From Streptomyces sp. WMMC500 (GTDB lineage Bacteria > Actinomycetota > Actinomycetes > Streptomycetales > Streptomycetaceae), in NCBI RefSeq assembly GCF_027497195.1, contig NZ_CP114905.1:5715001-5779000 (forward strand): a DNA stretch of 64,000 nt. Reading direction: 5' to 3'. The stretch's first letter is position 1. The number at the start of each line of letters is the position of its first letter. The notes under the pieces are model-generated. The model was not told the origin of the DNA, did no database searches, and saw only the letters and a program-made list of their open reading frames with translations. This document shows, in pieces, positions 41,181-49,151 of this stretch. The position numbers were made by a program, and so were the translations under genes.

Positions 41181-42914
41181 ATGAGCCCACTCATGCTGTC
41201 GGTGTTGCTTTCGCTGGTGTCAGCGGTGGCGTACGCCGGCGCCGCCCTCGTCCAGGAGCGTGTCGCGGCCACGACGACCGACGCCGACGGCGCCGGCGGG
41301 TCCTTCGCGCCGCTGCACCGCGGGAGCTGGTGGGCCTCCGTCGTGCTCAACTGCTCGGGTGCGCTGCTGCACATGATCGCGCTCGCGTACGGGCCGCTCA
41401 GCCTGGTCCAGCCGCTGGGCGCGCTGACCATCGTCTTCGCGCTGCCGATGGCGGCGCTGTTCCTCGGCCGCCGCGCCGGGCGGGCCGCCTGGCGCGGGGC
41501 GCTGCTGTCGACCGTGGGGCTCGTGGCGCTGCTGGCGCTCGTCGACCCCGTGGAGTCGCAGGCACTGGGCGGGACGACGGCGATGGGGCTGGCCGTGGCG
41601 ACGGTGGCCGTGCTGGGCGTGCTGACCCTGGCGGGCATGCGGATACGGCATGCGGCGGCCCGGAGCGTGACGCTGGCGGTGGGCTCGGGTGCGGCGTTCG
41701 GCATGGCGTCGGTGTTCACCAAGGACGTCACCGCGGACTTCACCGACCCGCTGGCGATCGGCATGATCGCGATCCTGGCCCCGGCCGGGCTGCTGCTGTC
41801 GCAGGCGGCGTACCGCGGCGCGGGCCTCTCGGCGCCGCTGGCGACGCTGACGGTGGTCAACCCCGTGATAGCGGCGGCGGTCGGCGTCACCGCGCTGAAC
41901 GAGACGGTGCGGTACGGGGTGCTGGGCGCCCTGCTCGCCGTCGGGGCGGGCGTGGTCGCGGCGGCGGGGCTGATAGAGCTGACGGTGCAGGCGCACCGTA
42001 CGCCGCCGGAGGAGCCCGCCACCGAGCCCGCCGCGGGGCCGGACGACGTGGCCGCGGCGCCGGTCACCGGCCGGGTGCCGGCGCCCGCCGCGCCGCCCGA
42101 GCAGGTCACCCCGCCGGAGCACGTCACCCCGGCGGAGCCCGCCGCATCTGCCGACCCGGTAGTCCCGGTCCCGGACGGGCCCGGGACTCCGCCCGGCTCC
42201 GTACCCGCGCCCACCCCGGCGTACCACGCGGGCGCGGCAGCGGCGGCGGTGCTCTACGAGACCGCCCCGGCCGCGGAGGCCGGGACGGAGGCGCCCGAGA
42301 CCGATGTGTCCAGGACGGATGCGTCGGGGGCAGGTGCCTCCGGTAAGGATGCGCCGAGGACGGATGTGCCCGGGACGGACGCGTCGAGGACAGGCGTGTC
42401 CGGGACGGGTGCGTCCCCCGCCGGTCGCGCCGACGCCGGTCACACCGGCCCCCGCGGCCCCGAGACCGGTACGCCCGACACCCCCGCCCCCCACACCCCG
42501 GCGCCCGGGACCCCCGCACCCCGGGGCCCGGCGCCGGAGAACGCCGCCCCCGCGGGCCCGTCACCCGCGGTGGCGGCGCTCATCCTCGCCGCTGCCGCCG
42601 CCTCCGGCGGAGCCGCGCTGGCGCCGCACCACGTGGGCTGCTCTCGCTTATCGGCCCCGCCGGGCTCCGGCCCGGCCACGGCGACGGGCGCGGCCGGCCC
42701 CGTCGCCACGCGCGCCCCCGCGGACCCCGCGCCGGCCGCTGCCGCCGACGACACCGACGCGGCCCTGCCCCCGTGCGGCGCGACGGCTGTGTCAAGGTGG
42801 CCCCATGCGCCGCATCACCGTGACCGTCTGCGCCCTCCTCGCCGTGGCCCTGGCCGCGTGTTCGACGGGGGATCCGGAGGCGGCGGCGACCAATGGGGGC
42901 ACCCCCGCCAGTGA
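41181..42914 (+). CDS. DMT (EamA/NIPA-like) transporter with long disordered tail
   Basis: A 577-residue protein. Residues 1 to about 275 carry nine to ten membrane helices (MSPLMLSVLLSLVSAVAYAGAALVQERVAA, GPLSLVQPLGALTIVFALPMAALFLGRR and following) typical of DMT transporters. From residue 275 the chain is Pro/Ala/Glu-rich, with a degenerate five-residue repeat (TDVSR, TDASG, TDVPG, TDASR, TGVSG) around residues 375 to 415, and its final 36 codons overlap the glutaminyl cyclase gene by 110 bases. Such a tail is far longer than in the family, so the stop may have moved by frameshift. ATG 41181 has no clear ribosome binding site. Confidence 0.75.
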   Translation: MSPLMLSVLLSLVSAVAYAGAALVQERVAATTTDADGAGGSFAPLHRGSWWASVVLNCSGALLHMIALAYGPLSLVQPLGALTIVFALPMAALFLGRRAGRAAWRGALLSTVGLVALLALVDPVESQALGGTTAMGLAVATVAVLGVLTLAGMRIRHAAARSVTLAVGSGAAFGMASVFTKDVTADFTDPLAIGMIAILAPAGLLLSQAAYRGAGLSAPLATLTVVNPVIAAAVGVTALNETVRYGVLGALLAVGAGVVAAAGLIELTVQAHRTPPEEPATEPAAGPDDVAAAPVTGRVPAPAAPPEQVTPPEHVTPAEPAASADPVVPVPDGPGTPPGSVPAPTPAYHAGAAAAAVLYETAPAAEAGTEAPETDVSRTDASGAGASGKDAPRTDVPGTDASRTGVSGTGASPAGRADAGHTGPRGPETGTPDTPAPHTPAPGTPAPRGPAPENAAPAGPSPAVAALILAAAAASGGAALAPHHVGCSRLSAPPGSGPATATGAAGPVATRAPADPAPAAAADDTDAALPPCGATAVSRWPHAPHHRDRLRPPRRGPGRVFDGGSGGGGDQWGHPRQ

Positions 42915-43677
42915 GGGCGTAGCCGGCGGGGGAGGCCGGAGCCCGGCCCGTACGGACCAGGCCCCTCAGGAGCTACGGGTACGGGTGCTGGAGCGCCTGC
43001 CGCATGACACCGAGGCGTTCACGCAGGGCCTGGAGCTGCGCGGCGCCGACCTCTACGAAGGCACCGGCCTGGAGGGCAGCTCCTCCGTCCGCCGCGGCCC
43101 CGCCGGCGGCCCGCCCACCGTCCGCCGCGACCTGCCCGCGCCGCTCTTCGGCGAGGGCCTGACGCTCGTCGGCTCCCGGCTCTGGCAGCTCACCTGGCAG
43201 AACGGCATCGCCATCGAGCGGGAGGCGGACACCCTCAAGGAGCTGCGCCGGGTGCGCTACGACGGCGAGGGCTGGGGCCTGTGCCACGACGGTACGGACG
43301 GCGGCGCCGGCGGCCGGCTCGTCATGAGCGACGGCAGCTCCCGGCTCACGTTCCGCGACCCGGAGACGTTCGAGGCCACCGGCCACGTGGACGTCACCCG
43401 CGACGGCGTCCCCGTCGACCGGCTCAACGAGCTGGAGTGCACCGACGACGGCAGCGTCTACGCGAACGTCTACCAAACCGAGACCCTGGTCCGCATCGAC
43501 CCGGACACCGGCGCCGTCACCGCCGGCATCGACGCCTCGGGGCTGCTCACGCCGGCCGAGCTGCGGGCCGGGGCGCGCGAGCTCAACGGGATCGCCGCGG
43601 TCCCCGGCGGCGACGAGTTCCTGCTCACCGGCAAGTACTGGCCGCGGATGTTCCGGGTCGCGTTCGTGCCGCGCTGA
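42805..43677 (+). CDS. glutaminyl-peptide cyclotransferase, lipoprotein
   Basis: A 290-residue exported lipoprotein of the plant/bacterial type glutaminyl cyclase, a five-bladed propeller that converts N-terminal Gln to pyroglutamate. MRRITVTVCALLAVALAACSTGD has a lipobox L-A-A-C19. VRVLERLPHDTEAFTQGLELRGADLYEGTGLEGSSSVRR opens the propeller; GEGLTLVGSRLWQLTWQNG, LVMSDGSSRLTFRDPETFE and LNELECTDDGSVYANVYQTETLVRIDPDTG are conserved blocks, and LNGIAAVPGGDEFLLTGKYWPRMFRV the end. AAGGTGG precedes ATG 42805. It overlaps the long tail of the upstream transporter frame. Confidence 0.9.
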   Translation: MRRITVTVCALLAVALAACSTGDPEAAATNGGTPASEGVAGGGGRSPARTDQAPQELRVRVLERLPHDTEAFTQGLELRGADLYEGTGLEGSSSVRRGPAGGPPTVRRDLPAPLFGEGLTLVGSRLWQLTWQNGIAIEREADTLKELRRVRYDGEGWGLCHDGTDGGAGGRLVMSDGSSRLTFRDPETFEATGHVDVTRDGVPVDRLNELECTDDGSVYANVYQTETLVRIDPDTGAVTAGIDASGLLTPAELRAGARELNGIAAVPGGDEFLLTGKYWPRMFRVAFVPR

Positions 43678-43785
43678 CGACGCCGTAAAAAAACTCCGCG
43701 CCCGTGTCGATCCGGCAGGGTGTCGTTCGACGCAGGGGCAGAGGACGGCACACGGCCGCCCGCGACGAGATCGAGGAGACGCGCG

Positions 43786-44142
43786 ATGCGCTACATGATG
43801 CTGATCGAGCCGGACCTGGAGCGCAGCCCGAAGGACGGGATGCCCAGCCAGGAGATCATGGACGAGATGGGCAAGCTGCTGGAGGAGATGACCAGGTCGG
43901 GGGTGCTGCTGGACACCGCCGGGCTGAAGCCCGCGGAGGAGGCCGTACGGGTCACCTCCGACCGCGGCAACCTGTCCGTGGTCGACGGGCCGTTCACCGA
44001 GGCCAAGGAACTGGTCGGCGGCTATCTGATCGCCCAGGTCAAGTCGAAGGAGGAGGCCCTGGAGTGGGCCAACCGCTTCCTGAAGGTGCACGGTGACGAG
44101 TGGGTCATCACCCTGGAGCTGCGGGAGATCATGGAGCCGTAG
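43786..44142 (+). CDS. YCII/DGPF-domain protein
   Basis: A 118-residue protein: MRYMMLIEPDLERSPKDGMPSQEIMDEMGKLLEEMTRSGVLLDTAGLKPAEEAVRVTSDRGNLSVVDGPFTEAKELVGGYLIAQVKSKEEALEWANRF. VVDGPFTEAKE is the DGPF signature. DGPF proteins are nearly always encoded beside ECF42 sigma factors, as here (next gene), and are thought to be part of the regulatory unit. GGAGACGCGCG precedes the ATG. Confidence 0.93.
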   Translation: MRYMMLIEPDLERSPKDGMPSQEIMDEMGKLLEEMTRSGVLLDTAGLKPAEEAVRVTSDRGNLSVVDGPFTEAKELVGGYLIAQVKSKEEALEWANRFLKVHGDEWVITLELREIMEP

Positions 44143-44215
44143 TCGATCGTGACGGCCCAGGTCAGGGCCGTTGCGAGTTGCCTCCGGCCGGGGCGGGCTG
44201 TTCTGATGTGGGGCT

Positions 44216-45553
44216 GTGACGGCTTCGCAGGACGCCCGCCCCCGGCGGGAGGACGCACCCCGGCCGCCCGCCGGCGCGCGGGGGGCCGCCGACCGCGCCG
44301 TGGCCGCGGTCTGGCGGATCGAGTCCGCGCGGATCATCGCGGGCGTGGCCCGTATCGTGCGCGACGTCGGGGTGGCGGAGGAACTGGCGCAGGACTCGCT
44401 GGTCGCCGCCCTGGAGCAGTGGCCCGAGTCGGGCGTGCCCGACAACCCCGGCGCGTGGCTGACGGCCACGGCCAAGCGGCGGGCCATCGACCTCGTACGC
44501 CGCAAGGAGCGCTACGCGCGCAAGCTGGCGGAGATCGGCCACGACCTGGAGAGCCGCCGCCCGGAGGGCGAGGCGCAACTCGCCGCGGTCCTCGACGACG
44601 ACATCGAGGACGACCTGCTGCGGCTGGTGTTCACGGCCTGCCACCCGGTGCTGTCCACGCCCGCGCGGGTGGCGCTCACGCTGCGGCTCCTCGGCGGGCT
44701 GACCACCGACGAGATCGCGCGGGCGTTCCTGGTCACGGAGCCGACGGTGGCGCAGCGCATCGTCCGGGCCAAGCGGACGCTGGCGAAGGCGGAGGTGCCG
44801 TTCGAGCAGCCGCAGGGTGCGGAGCGGGCGGAGCGGCTGGCGTCGGTGCTGGAGGTCATCTACCTGGTCTTCAACGAGGGCTACTCGGCGACCGCGGGCG
44901 ACGACTGGATGCGCCCGGGGCTGTGCGAGGACGCGCTGCGGCTGGCCCGGGTGCTCGCGGGGCTGATGCCGAAGGAGCCGGAGGTGCACGGGCTGGCGGC
45001 GCTGCTGGAGATCCAGGCGTCGCGGGCGGCGGCACGCACGGGGCCCGACGGTGAGCCGGTGCTGCTGCTGGAGCAGAACCGCCGACGGTGGGACCACCTG
45101 CTGATCCGGCGCGGGTTCGCGGCGCTGGCGCGGGCGCAGTCGCTGGTCGCGGCGGGGGCGCCGGGGCCCGGCCCGTACGCGCTGCAGGCGGCCATCGCCG
45201 CCTGCCACGCGCGGGCGCCGCGGGCGGAGGACACGGACTGGGGGCAGATCGTCCGGCTCTACGAGGCGCTGGCGCGGGTGGCGCCGTCGCCGGTGGTGGA
45301 GCTGAACCGGGCGGTGGCGGTGTCCATGGCGTACGGGCCCGGGGAGGCGCTGCGGATCGTCGACGGGCTCGCGGACGAGCCGGCGCTGAAGGACTACCAC
45401 CTGCTGCCCAGCGTCCGCGGCGACCTGCTGCGGCGGCTGGGGCGGGCGGCGGAGGCGCGGGCGGAGTTCGCGCGGGCGGCGGACCTGACGCGCAACGCGC
45501 AGGAGCGCACGCTGCTGCAGACCCGAGCGGAGTCCTCGCCGGACGGGCTATAG
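44216..45553 (+). CDS. ECF42-type RNA polymerase sigma factor with C-terminal extension
   Basis: A 445-residue sigma factor. Sigma2 is RIESARIIAGVARIVRDVGVAEELAQDSLVAALEQWPESGVPDNPGAWLTATAKRRAIDLVRR (about residues 33 to 100); sigma4 is VALTLRLLGGLTTDEIARAFLVTEPTVAQRIVRAKRTL (about residues 155 to 195). A long helical tail of about 230 residues contains DUF6596 and TPR-like repeats, as in ECF42 factors, which lack an anti-sigma factor and are thought to be switched by this extension. The DGPF gene lies 73 bases upstream. GTG 44216 start follows from the family N-terminus; no clear ribosome binding site. Confidence 0.9.
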   Translation: MTASQDARPRREDAPRPPAGARGAADRAVAAVWRIESARIIAGVARIVRDVGVAEELAQDSLVAALEQWPESGVPDNPGAWLTATAKRRAIDLVRRKERYARKLAEIGHDLESRRPEGEAQLAAVLDDDIEDDLLRLVFTACHPVLSTPARVALTLRLLGGLTTDEIARAFLVTEPTVAQRIVRAKRTLAKAEVPFEQPQGAERAERLASVLEVIYLVFNEGYSATAGDDWMRPGLCEDALRLARVLAGLMPKEPEVHGLAALLEIQASRAAARTGPDGEPVLLLEQNRRRWDHLLIRRGFAALARAQSLVAAGAPGPGPYALQAAIAACHARAPRAEDTDWGQIVRLYEALARVAPSPVVELNRAVAVSMAYGPGEALRIVDGLADEPALKDYHLLPSVRGDLLRRLGRAAEARAEFARAADLTRNAQERTLLQTRAESSPDGL

Positions 45554-45865
45554 CGGACGGCGGTGGTCCGTGACGGAGGGGCCGTGGCGGCACGGGGCGT
45601 GGCCGACAGGCGTGGGGGAGACGGGCCGTGGCGGGACAGGCGAGGCGGACCGCGGGGGGGACCGGGCGGGCTGAGACGGGCCGTCGCGAGACGGGGCCGT
45701 GGCAGGCCAGGTCGTGGCGGGGCGAACCATGGGAGACGGGGCGCTGCGGGGCGGAGGCGCGGAGAACGGTGGTGGACAGGGCTGCGGTGACGCCCGCGCG
45801 GACGCGCCCCGGGTGCCGGGCGGTCCCGGAGCCGGCCCGGTCCGGCTGCGCCGGTCCTCCCGTTC
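45554..45865 (+). other. 312-base G-rich, strand-skewed intergenic region
   Basis: The plus strand is dominated by G with a loose repeat of the form GACGGGGCCGTGGCGG (for example near 45567, 45620, 45687). Short frames here are low complexity and I do not support a gene. The minus-strand C-run lies downstream of the ECF gene's stop. G-quadruplex formation is possible. Two convergent genes end in it. Confidence 0.4.
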
Positions 45866-46873
45866 TCAGTCCTCCAGCACCAGCGGCAGGCCGAAGAGGG
45901 GGAACAGGCGGTCCACGCCCAGGAAGTTGTTCATCCCCGTGACCTTGCCGTCCTCGATCTCCAGGATCTGGATCGCCCAGGCGCGGTGCCCGCCGGTCTC
46001 GGGGTCCGGGTGGTACTGCGCGAAGGCCGGCATGCCGTTCGCCGAGCAGGGGACCAGGCGGGAGCCGCGGCAGACCGAGCCGGTGCCGAGGAACCAGGTG
46101 CGGATGTCCTCCGGGCCGCGCAACCACAGGGGCAGCGGGGGCATGGAGAGGACGACGTCCTCGCGCATGAGCGCCGTGAGCGCATCCAGGTCGTACCGCT
46201 CGAAGGCGTCCACGTACCGCTCCAGGAAGCGCTGCTGGTCCGCGTCCAGCGGCTTGGCCGGCTCGCTGTCCGCCGGGGCCTCGGTGGCCAGCGTCGCGCG
46301 GGCGCGCTGCAGCGCGCTGTTCACCGACGCCACGGAGGTCTCCAGCAGCTCCGCGACCTCGCTCGCCTTCCAGGCGAACACGTCCCGCAGGATCAGCACC
46401 ACGCGCTGGCGCGGCGGCAGGTGCTGCAGCGCGGCGACGAAGGCGAGGCGCACGGAGTCGCGCTGGGCCGCGACCTCGGCCGGGTCGCCGCCCTCGGGGA
46501 GCACCTTCGCGTCCGGCATCGGCTCCAGCCACGTGGCCTCCGGTAGGGCCGCGCCGAGGACGACCTCCGGGGACGTCGTGGCCGCGCCGGGCGAGGACAG
46601 ATCCATCGGGCGGGCGCGGCGCTGGGGGCTGCCGTGCATGTCGAAACAGACATTCGTGGCGATGCGGTACAACCACGAGCGCATCGACGCGCGGCCCTCG
46701 AAGCGGTCGAAGCCCTTCCAGGCGCGCACCATCGTCTCCTGGACCGCGTCCTCCGCCTCGAAGGCGGAGCCGAGCATGCGATAGCAGTACCCGGTCAGCT
46801 CGACGCGGTGGGACTCCAGGCGATTCTCCACCGGCTCTTCCGCGGCGGGGGCCGCCACCGTTTCTCTGGTCAC
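45866..46873 (-). CDS. ECF sigma factor with C-terminal SnoaL-like domain
   Basis: A sigma factor of about 335 residues. Sigma2 is LESHRVELTGYCYRMLGSAFEAEDAVQETMVRAWKGFDRFEGRASMRSWLYRIATNVCFDMH, sigma4 is RLAFVAALQHLPPRQRVVLILRDVFAWKASEVAELLETSVASVNSALQRARATL, and the last 120 residues (FERYDLDALTALMREDVVLSMPPLPLWLRG) are SnoaL-like, as in ECF41-type and M. tuberculosis SigG/SigJ-like factors that have no membrane anti-sigma. TACGAT lies seven bases before GTG 46873 with no ribosome binding site, so this start is preferred over ATG 46882 and the frame start at 46903. It diverges from a secreted DUF6528-like protein. Confidence 0.88.
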   Translation of the reverse strand: MTRETVAAPAAEEPVENRLESHRVELTGYCYRMLGSAFEAEDAVQETMVRAWKGFDRFEGRASMRSWLYRIATNVCFDMHGSPQRRARPMDLSSPGAATTSPEVVLGAALPEATWLEPMPDAKVLPEGGDPAEVAAQRDSVRLAFVAALQHLPPRQRVVLILRDVFAWKASEVAELLETSVASVNSALQRARATLATEAPADSEPAKPLDADQQRFLERYVDAFERYDLDALTALMREDVVLSMPPLPLWLRGPEDIRTWFLGTGSVCRGSRLVPCSANGMPAFAQYHPDPETGGHRAWAIQILEIEDGKVTGMNNFLGVDRLFPLFGLPLVLED

Positions 46874-47026
46874 GCCCGCCATCGTACGGGCGGGCACCGA
46901 CAACGGTCATCGGGTGCGACAGATGCACAGAATTCACCAACCGGCTATCGCAAGGGCTTACTTCCCGCCACCCGGCGTGGCACTGTGCGGCTGATGTTGA
47001 TCAGAGCAACCCGACCAGGAGTGCCC

Positions 47027-48031
47027 ATGACCGGCAGACCCACCCGACGTACGGCCCTGCTCACCGCCCTCGGCGCGGGCGCCGCCGCCACGCTTCCGGC
47101 CGCCGGCGCGCACGCGGCCGGCGCGAGGCCCGAGCCGCCCGTCGCCGTCACCGACCAGAAGTCCCGCCGCGTGCTCGTCCTCGACCCCCGCCTGCCGTGG
47201 GACTCGGCGGACGCCGTGCGCTGGGCCTTCTCGCCGGAGGGCGACGAGAGGTACGCGGACCTGGTGCCGCAGGCGAGCTGGACGTACGTCGACGAGGCCA
47301 AGGCCCGCCGCCGCAGGGGCCGTACGTACCTGCTGACCACCGCCTCCTTCGGCTTCGCCGCCGTCGTCGAGGTGCCCACCGGCCGCCGCTACTGGGCCGG
47401 TGCCCTCGCCGGCGGCACGGACACGGTCAACCCGCACAGCATCGAGCTGCTCCCCGACGGCAACGTCGCCGTCGCCGGCAGCACCGGCGACACCATCCGC
47501 CTCTACGCCGCGTCGCAGGGCCCGGCGAACGACACGTACGCCGAGTACCGCTTCGACGACGCGCACGGGCTCCAGTGGGACACCTGGCGCGGCGTGTTGT
47601 GGGCCATCGGCTACGACGAACTGATCGCCCTGAAGGTCGGCGGTACGCGCGCGGAGCCCACGCTCACCCGCGTCCACGGCGCCGCGCTGCCGCACCCCGA
47701 GGGCGTCCGGGCCGGCGGGCACGACCTCAGCCTCGTCGCGAGCCGTCCCGGCCGGCTGTGGCTGACCACCAACCACGCGGTGTACCAGTACGACATCGCC
47801 CGGCGCGAGTTCCGCCAGGACTTCGCCGGTGCGGCGCAGATCAGCCGGCGCAGCGTGAAGGCGGTCAGCGACGTGCGGGGGAGCGGCCGGGTCGCCACGA
47901 CCGTGCCGGAGCCGGGGCTCGGCGAGACGTGGTGGACGACGACGGTGTCGGCGCACAACCCGGAGGGCGCGTACCGGCTCCCGGACGGCGGGATCTACAA
48001 GGCGCGCTGGTGGGTGCCGGAGCCCCGGTGA
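47027..48031 (+). CDS. Tat-exported DUF6528-like beta-propeller protein
   Basis: A 334-residue exported protein. MTGRPTRRTALLTALGAGAAATLPAAGAHAAG has a twin-arginine signal and AxA cleavage site. The mature part has repeating propeller strands: VAVTDQKSRRVLVLDPRLPW, FGFAAVVEVPTGRRYWAGALAGGTDTVNPHSIELLPDGNVAVAGSTGD, RFDDAHGLQWDTWRGVLWAIGYDELIALKVGGT and HPEGVRAGGHDLSLVASRPGRLWLTTNHAVYQYD. The DUF6528 assignment is from memory. CAGGAG lies five bases before ATG 47027. It diverges from the ECF factor, which may control it. Confidence 0.78.
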   Translation: MTGRPTRRTALLTALGAGAAATLPAAGAHAAGARPEPPVAVTDQKSRRVLVLDPRLPWDSADAVRWAFSPEGDERYADLVPQASWTYVDEAKARRRRGRTYLLTTASFGFAAVVEVPTGRRYWAGALAGGTDTVNPHSIELLPDGNVAVAGSTGDTIRLYAASQGPANDTYAEYRFDDAHGLQWDTWRGVLWAIGYDELIALKVGGTRAEPTLTRVHGAALPHPEGVRAGGHDLSLVASRPGRLWLTTNHAVYQYDIARREFRQDFAGAAQISRRSVKAVSDVRGSGRVATTVPEPGLGETWWTTTVSAHNPEGAYRLPDGGIYKARWWVPEPR

Positions 48032-48050
48032 ACGCCCGGTGACCCGGCCC

Positions 48051-48083
48051 GGGTCCGGCCGCGCCGGCGCCCCCACCGGACCC
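48051..48083. terminator. probable hairpin terminator
   Basis: GGGTCCGG (48051-48058) and CCGGACCC (48076-48083) form a perfect 8-bp stem around a GC-rich loop, between convergent genes. Confidence 0.6.
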
Positions 48084-48140
48084 GACCTCCGGTGAGGTGA
48101 GGCTTCCGGCGTTCTGAAAGCCGGTGCCGGCCCGGCCCGT

Positions 48141-48911
48141 TCAGCCCTCGGGCTCCTCGGCGGTGGACCCGGCGTGCGTGCGCTTCCACTCCTCGAACTC
48201 CTTGCGCACCCGCCGGTCCATCGCCATCGCCACCTCCGCCTCCAGCACCTCCATCGACACCGGCCGCAACTGCTCCAGCGCGTCCGTCAGCCGCTCCACC
48301 TGCTCACCCGTCAGCTCGCCCGCCGGTGTGTCCAGGACGTCCGCCAGCACGTGCGCGCGTATGAGCCCGGTGAACAGCTCGGCGAGGTCGTCGGCGTGCG
48401 CGCGCACCTCGCGGCCGGCGGCGAGCACGGCGGCCAGCGGCACGCCCTTGGCCACCAGCTTCGACGAGGCGTCCAGCAGCCTTCTGCTGACGTGGATGAA
48501 CTCCTCGCCCTCCACGGCGACATAGCCCATGTCGATGGACGTGGCGAGGTTCTCCGGCGAGACCTCGCCCGCGAACCGGTCGGCCAGCTCCTCCGGCGTG
48601 ATGCGCACGGGGGTCTCCTCCGACCACGGCTTGGCCAGCGTCTCCTCCAGACCGAGCAGTTCGGCGGCGCCCCGTACGTCCCTGCCGCTCTCGAAGGCGG
48701 AGATCAACTCCGCGATGCCGCCCAGGGTGTGGCCGCGGTCCAGCAGAGCGGCGATCGTCCGCAGCCGGGAGAGGTGGTGTTCCCCGTACCAGGCGATACG
48801 GCCCTCGCGGCGCGGCGGTTGGAGGAGCTTGCGCTCGCGGTAGAAGCGCAGGGTGCGGACGGTGATGCCGGCGTGCTCCGCCAGCTCCCCCGTCCGGTAT
48901 TCGCGTCCCAC
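48141..48911 (-). CDS. MerR family transcriptional regulator
   Basis: A 256-residue regulator. EYRTGELAEHAGITVRTLRFYRERKLLQPPRREGRIAWYGEHHLSRLRTIAALLDRGHTLGGIAELISAFESG is the MerR winged-helix domain and dimer helix (residues 3 to 75). The 180-residue effector domain has no cysteine cluster, so it is not a metal sensor of the classic type; lipid or drug sensing is possible. GTG 48911 has GGAAGGGACAGACG just before it. It diverges from the Baeyer-Villiger operon and probably controls it. Confidence 0.9.
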   Translation of the reverse strand: MGREYRTGELAEHAGITVRTLRFYRERKLLQPPRREGRIAWYGEHHLSRLRTIAALLDRGHTLGGIAELISAFESGRDVRGAAELLGLEETLAKPWSEETPVRITPEELADRFAGEVSPENLATSIDMGYVAVEGEEFIHVSRRLLDASSKLVAKGVPLAAVLAAGREVRAHADDLAELFTGLIRAHVLADVLDTPAGELTGEQVERLTDALEQLRPVSMEVLEAEVAMAMDRRVRKEFEEWKRTHAGSTAEEPEG

Positions 48912-49065
48912 CGTCTGTCCCTTCCGCCGGTCTTCCGCGGTCTCTCGTCGGTCCTTCGTCCGTCTCCCGGCGTCCTCGCAGGTCTGCGCCGTACGCCCCG
49001 ACCACCAGGGTAGGACCTCCCGCCGACACCCCACTCCCGGGCGGAAACCGATCACGCCGGCCCCC

Positions 49066-49077
49066 TACCCATGGGTA
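49066..49077. promoter_or_regulatory. 12-bp perfect palindrome between MerR and monooxygenase genes
   Basis: TACCCATGGGTA reads identically on both strands and lies 75 bases before the monooxygenase ATG. It is a candidate operator, though MerR sites usually sit between promoter boxes with a 19-base spacer, which is not clear here. Confidence 0.45.
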
Positions 49078-49151
49078 AGAAGAGGCCCTACTCTCATCGT
49101 GCCAGTGAATGCTGGCGCAATCGCGGCTCCACGGCAGGGAGGACGACGGCG

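Noticed and set aside
45554..45865. Short G-rich frames as a small gene
   Set aside because: All frames are low complexity and there is no ribosome binding site or family feature.
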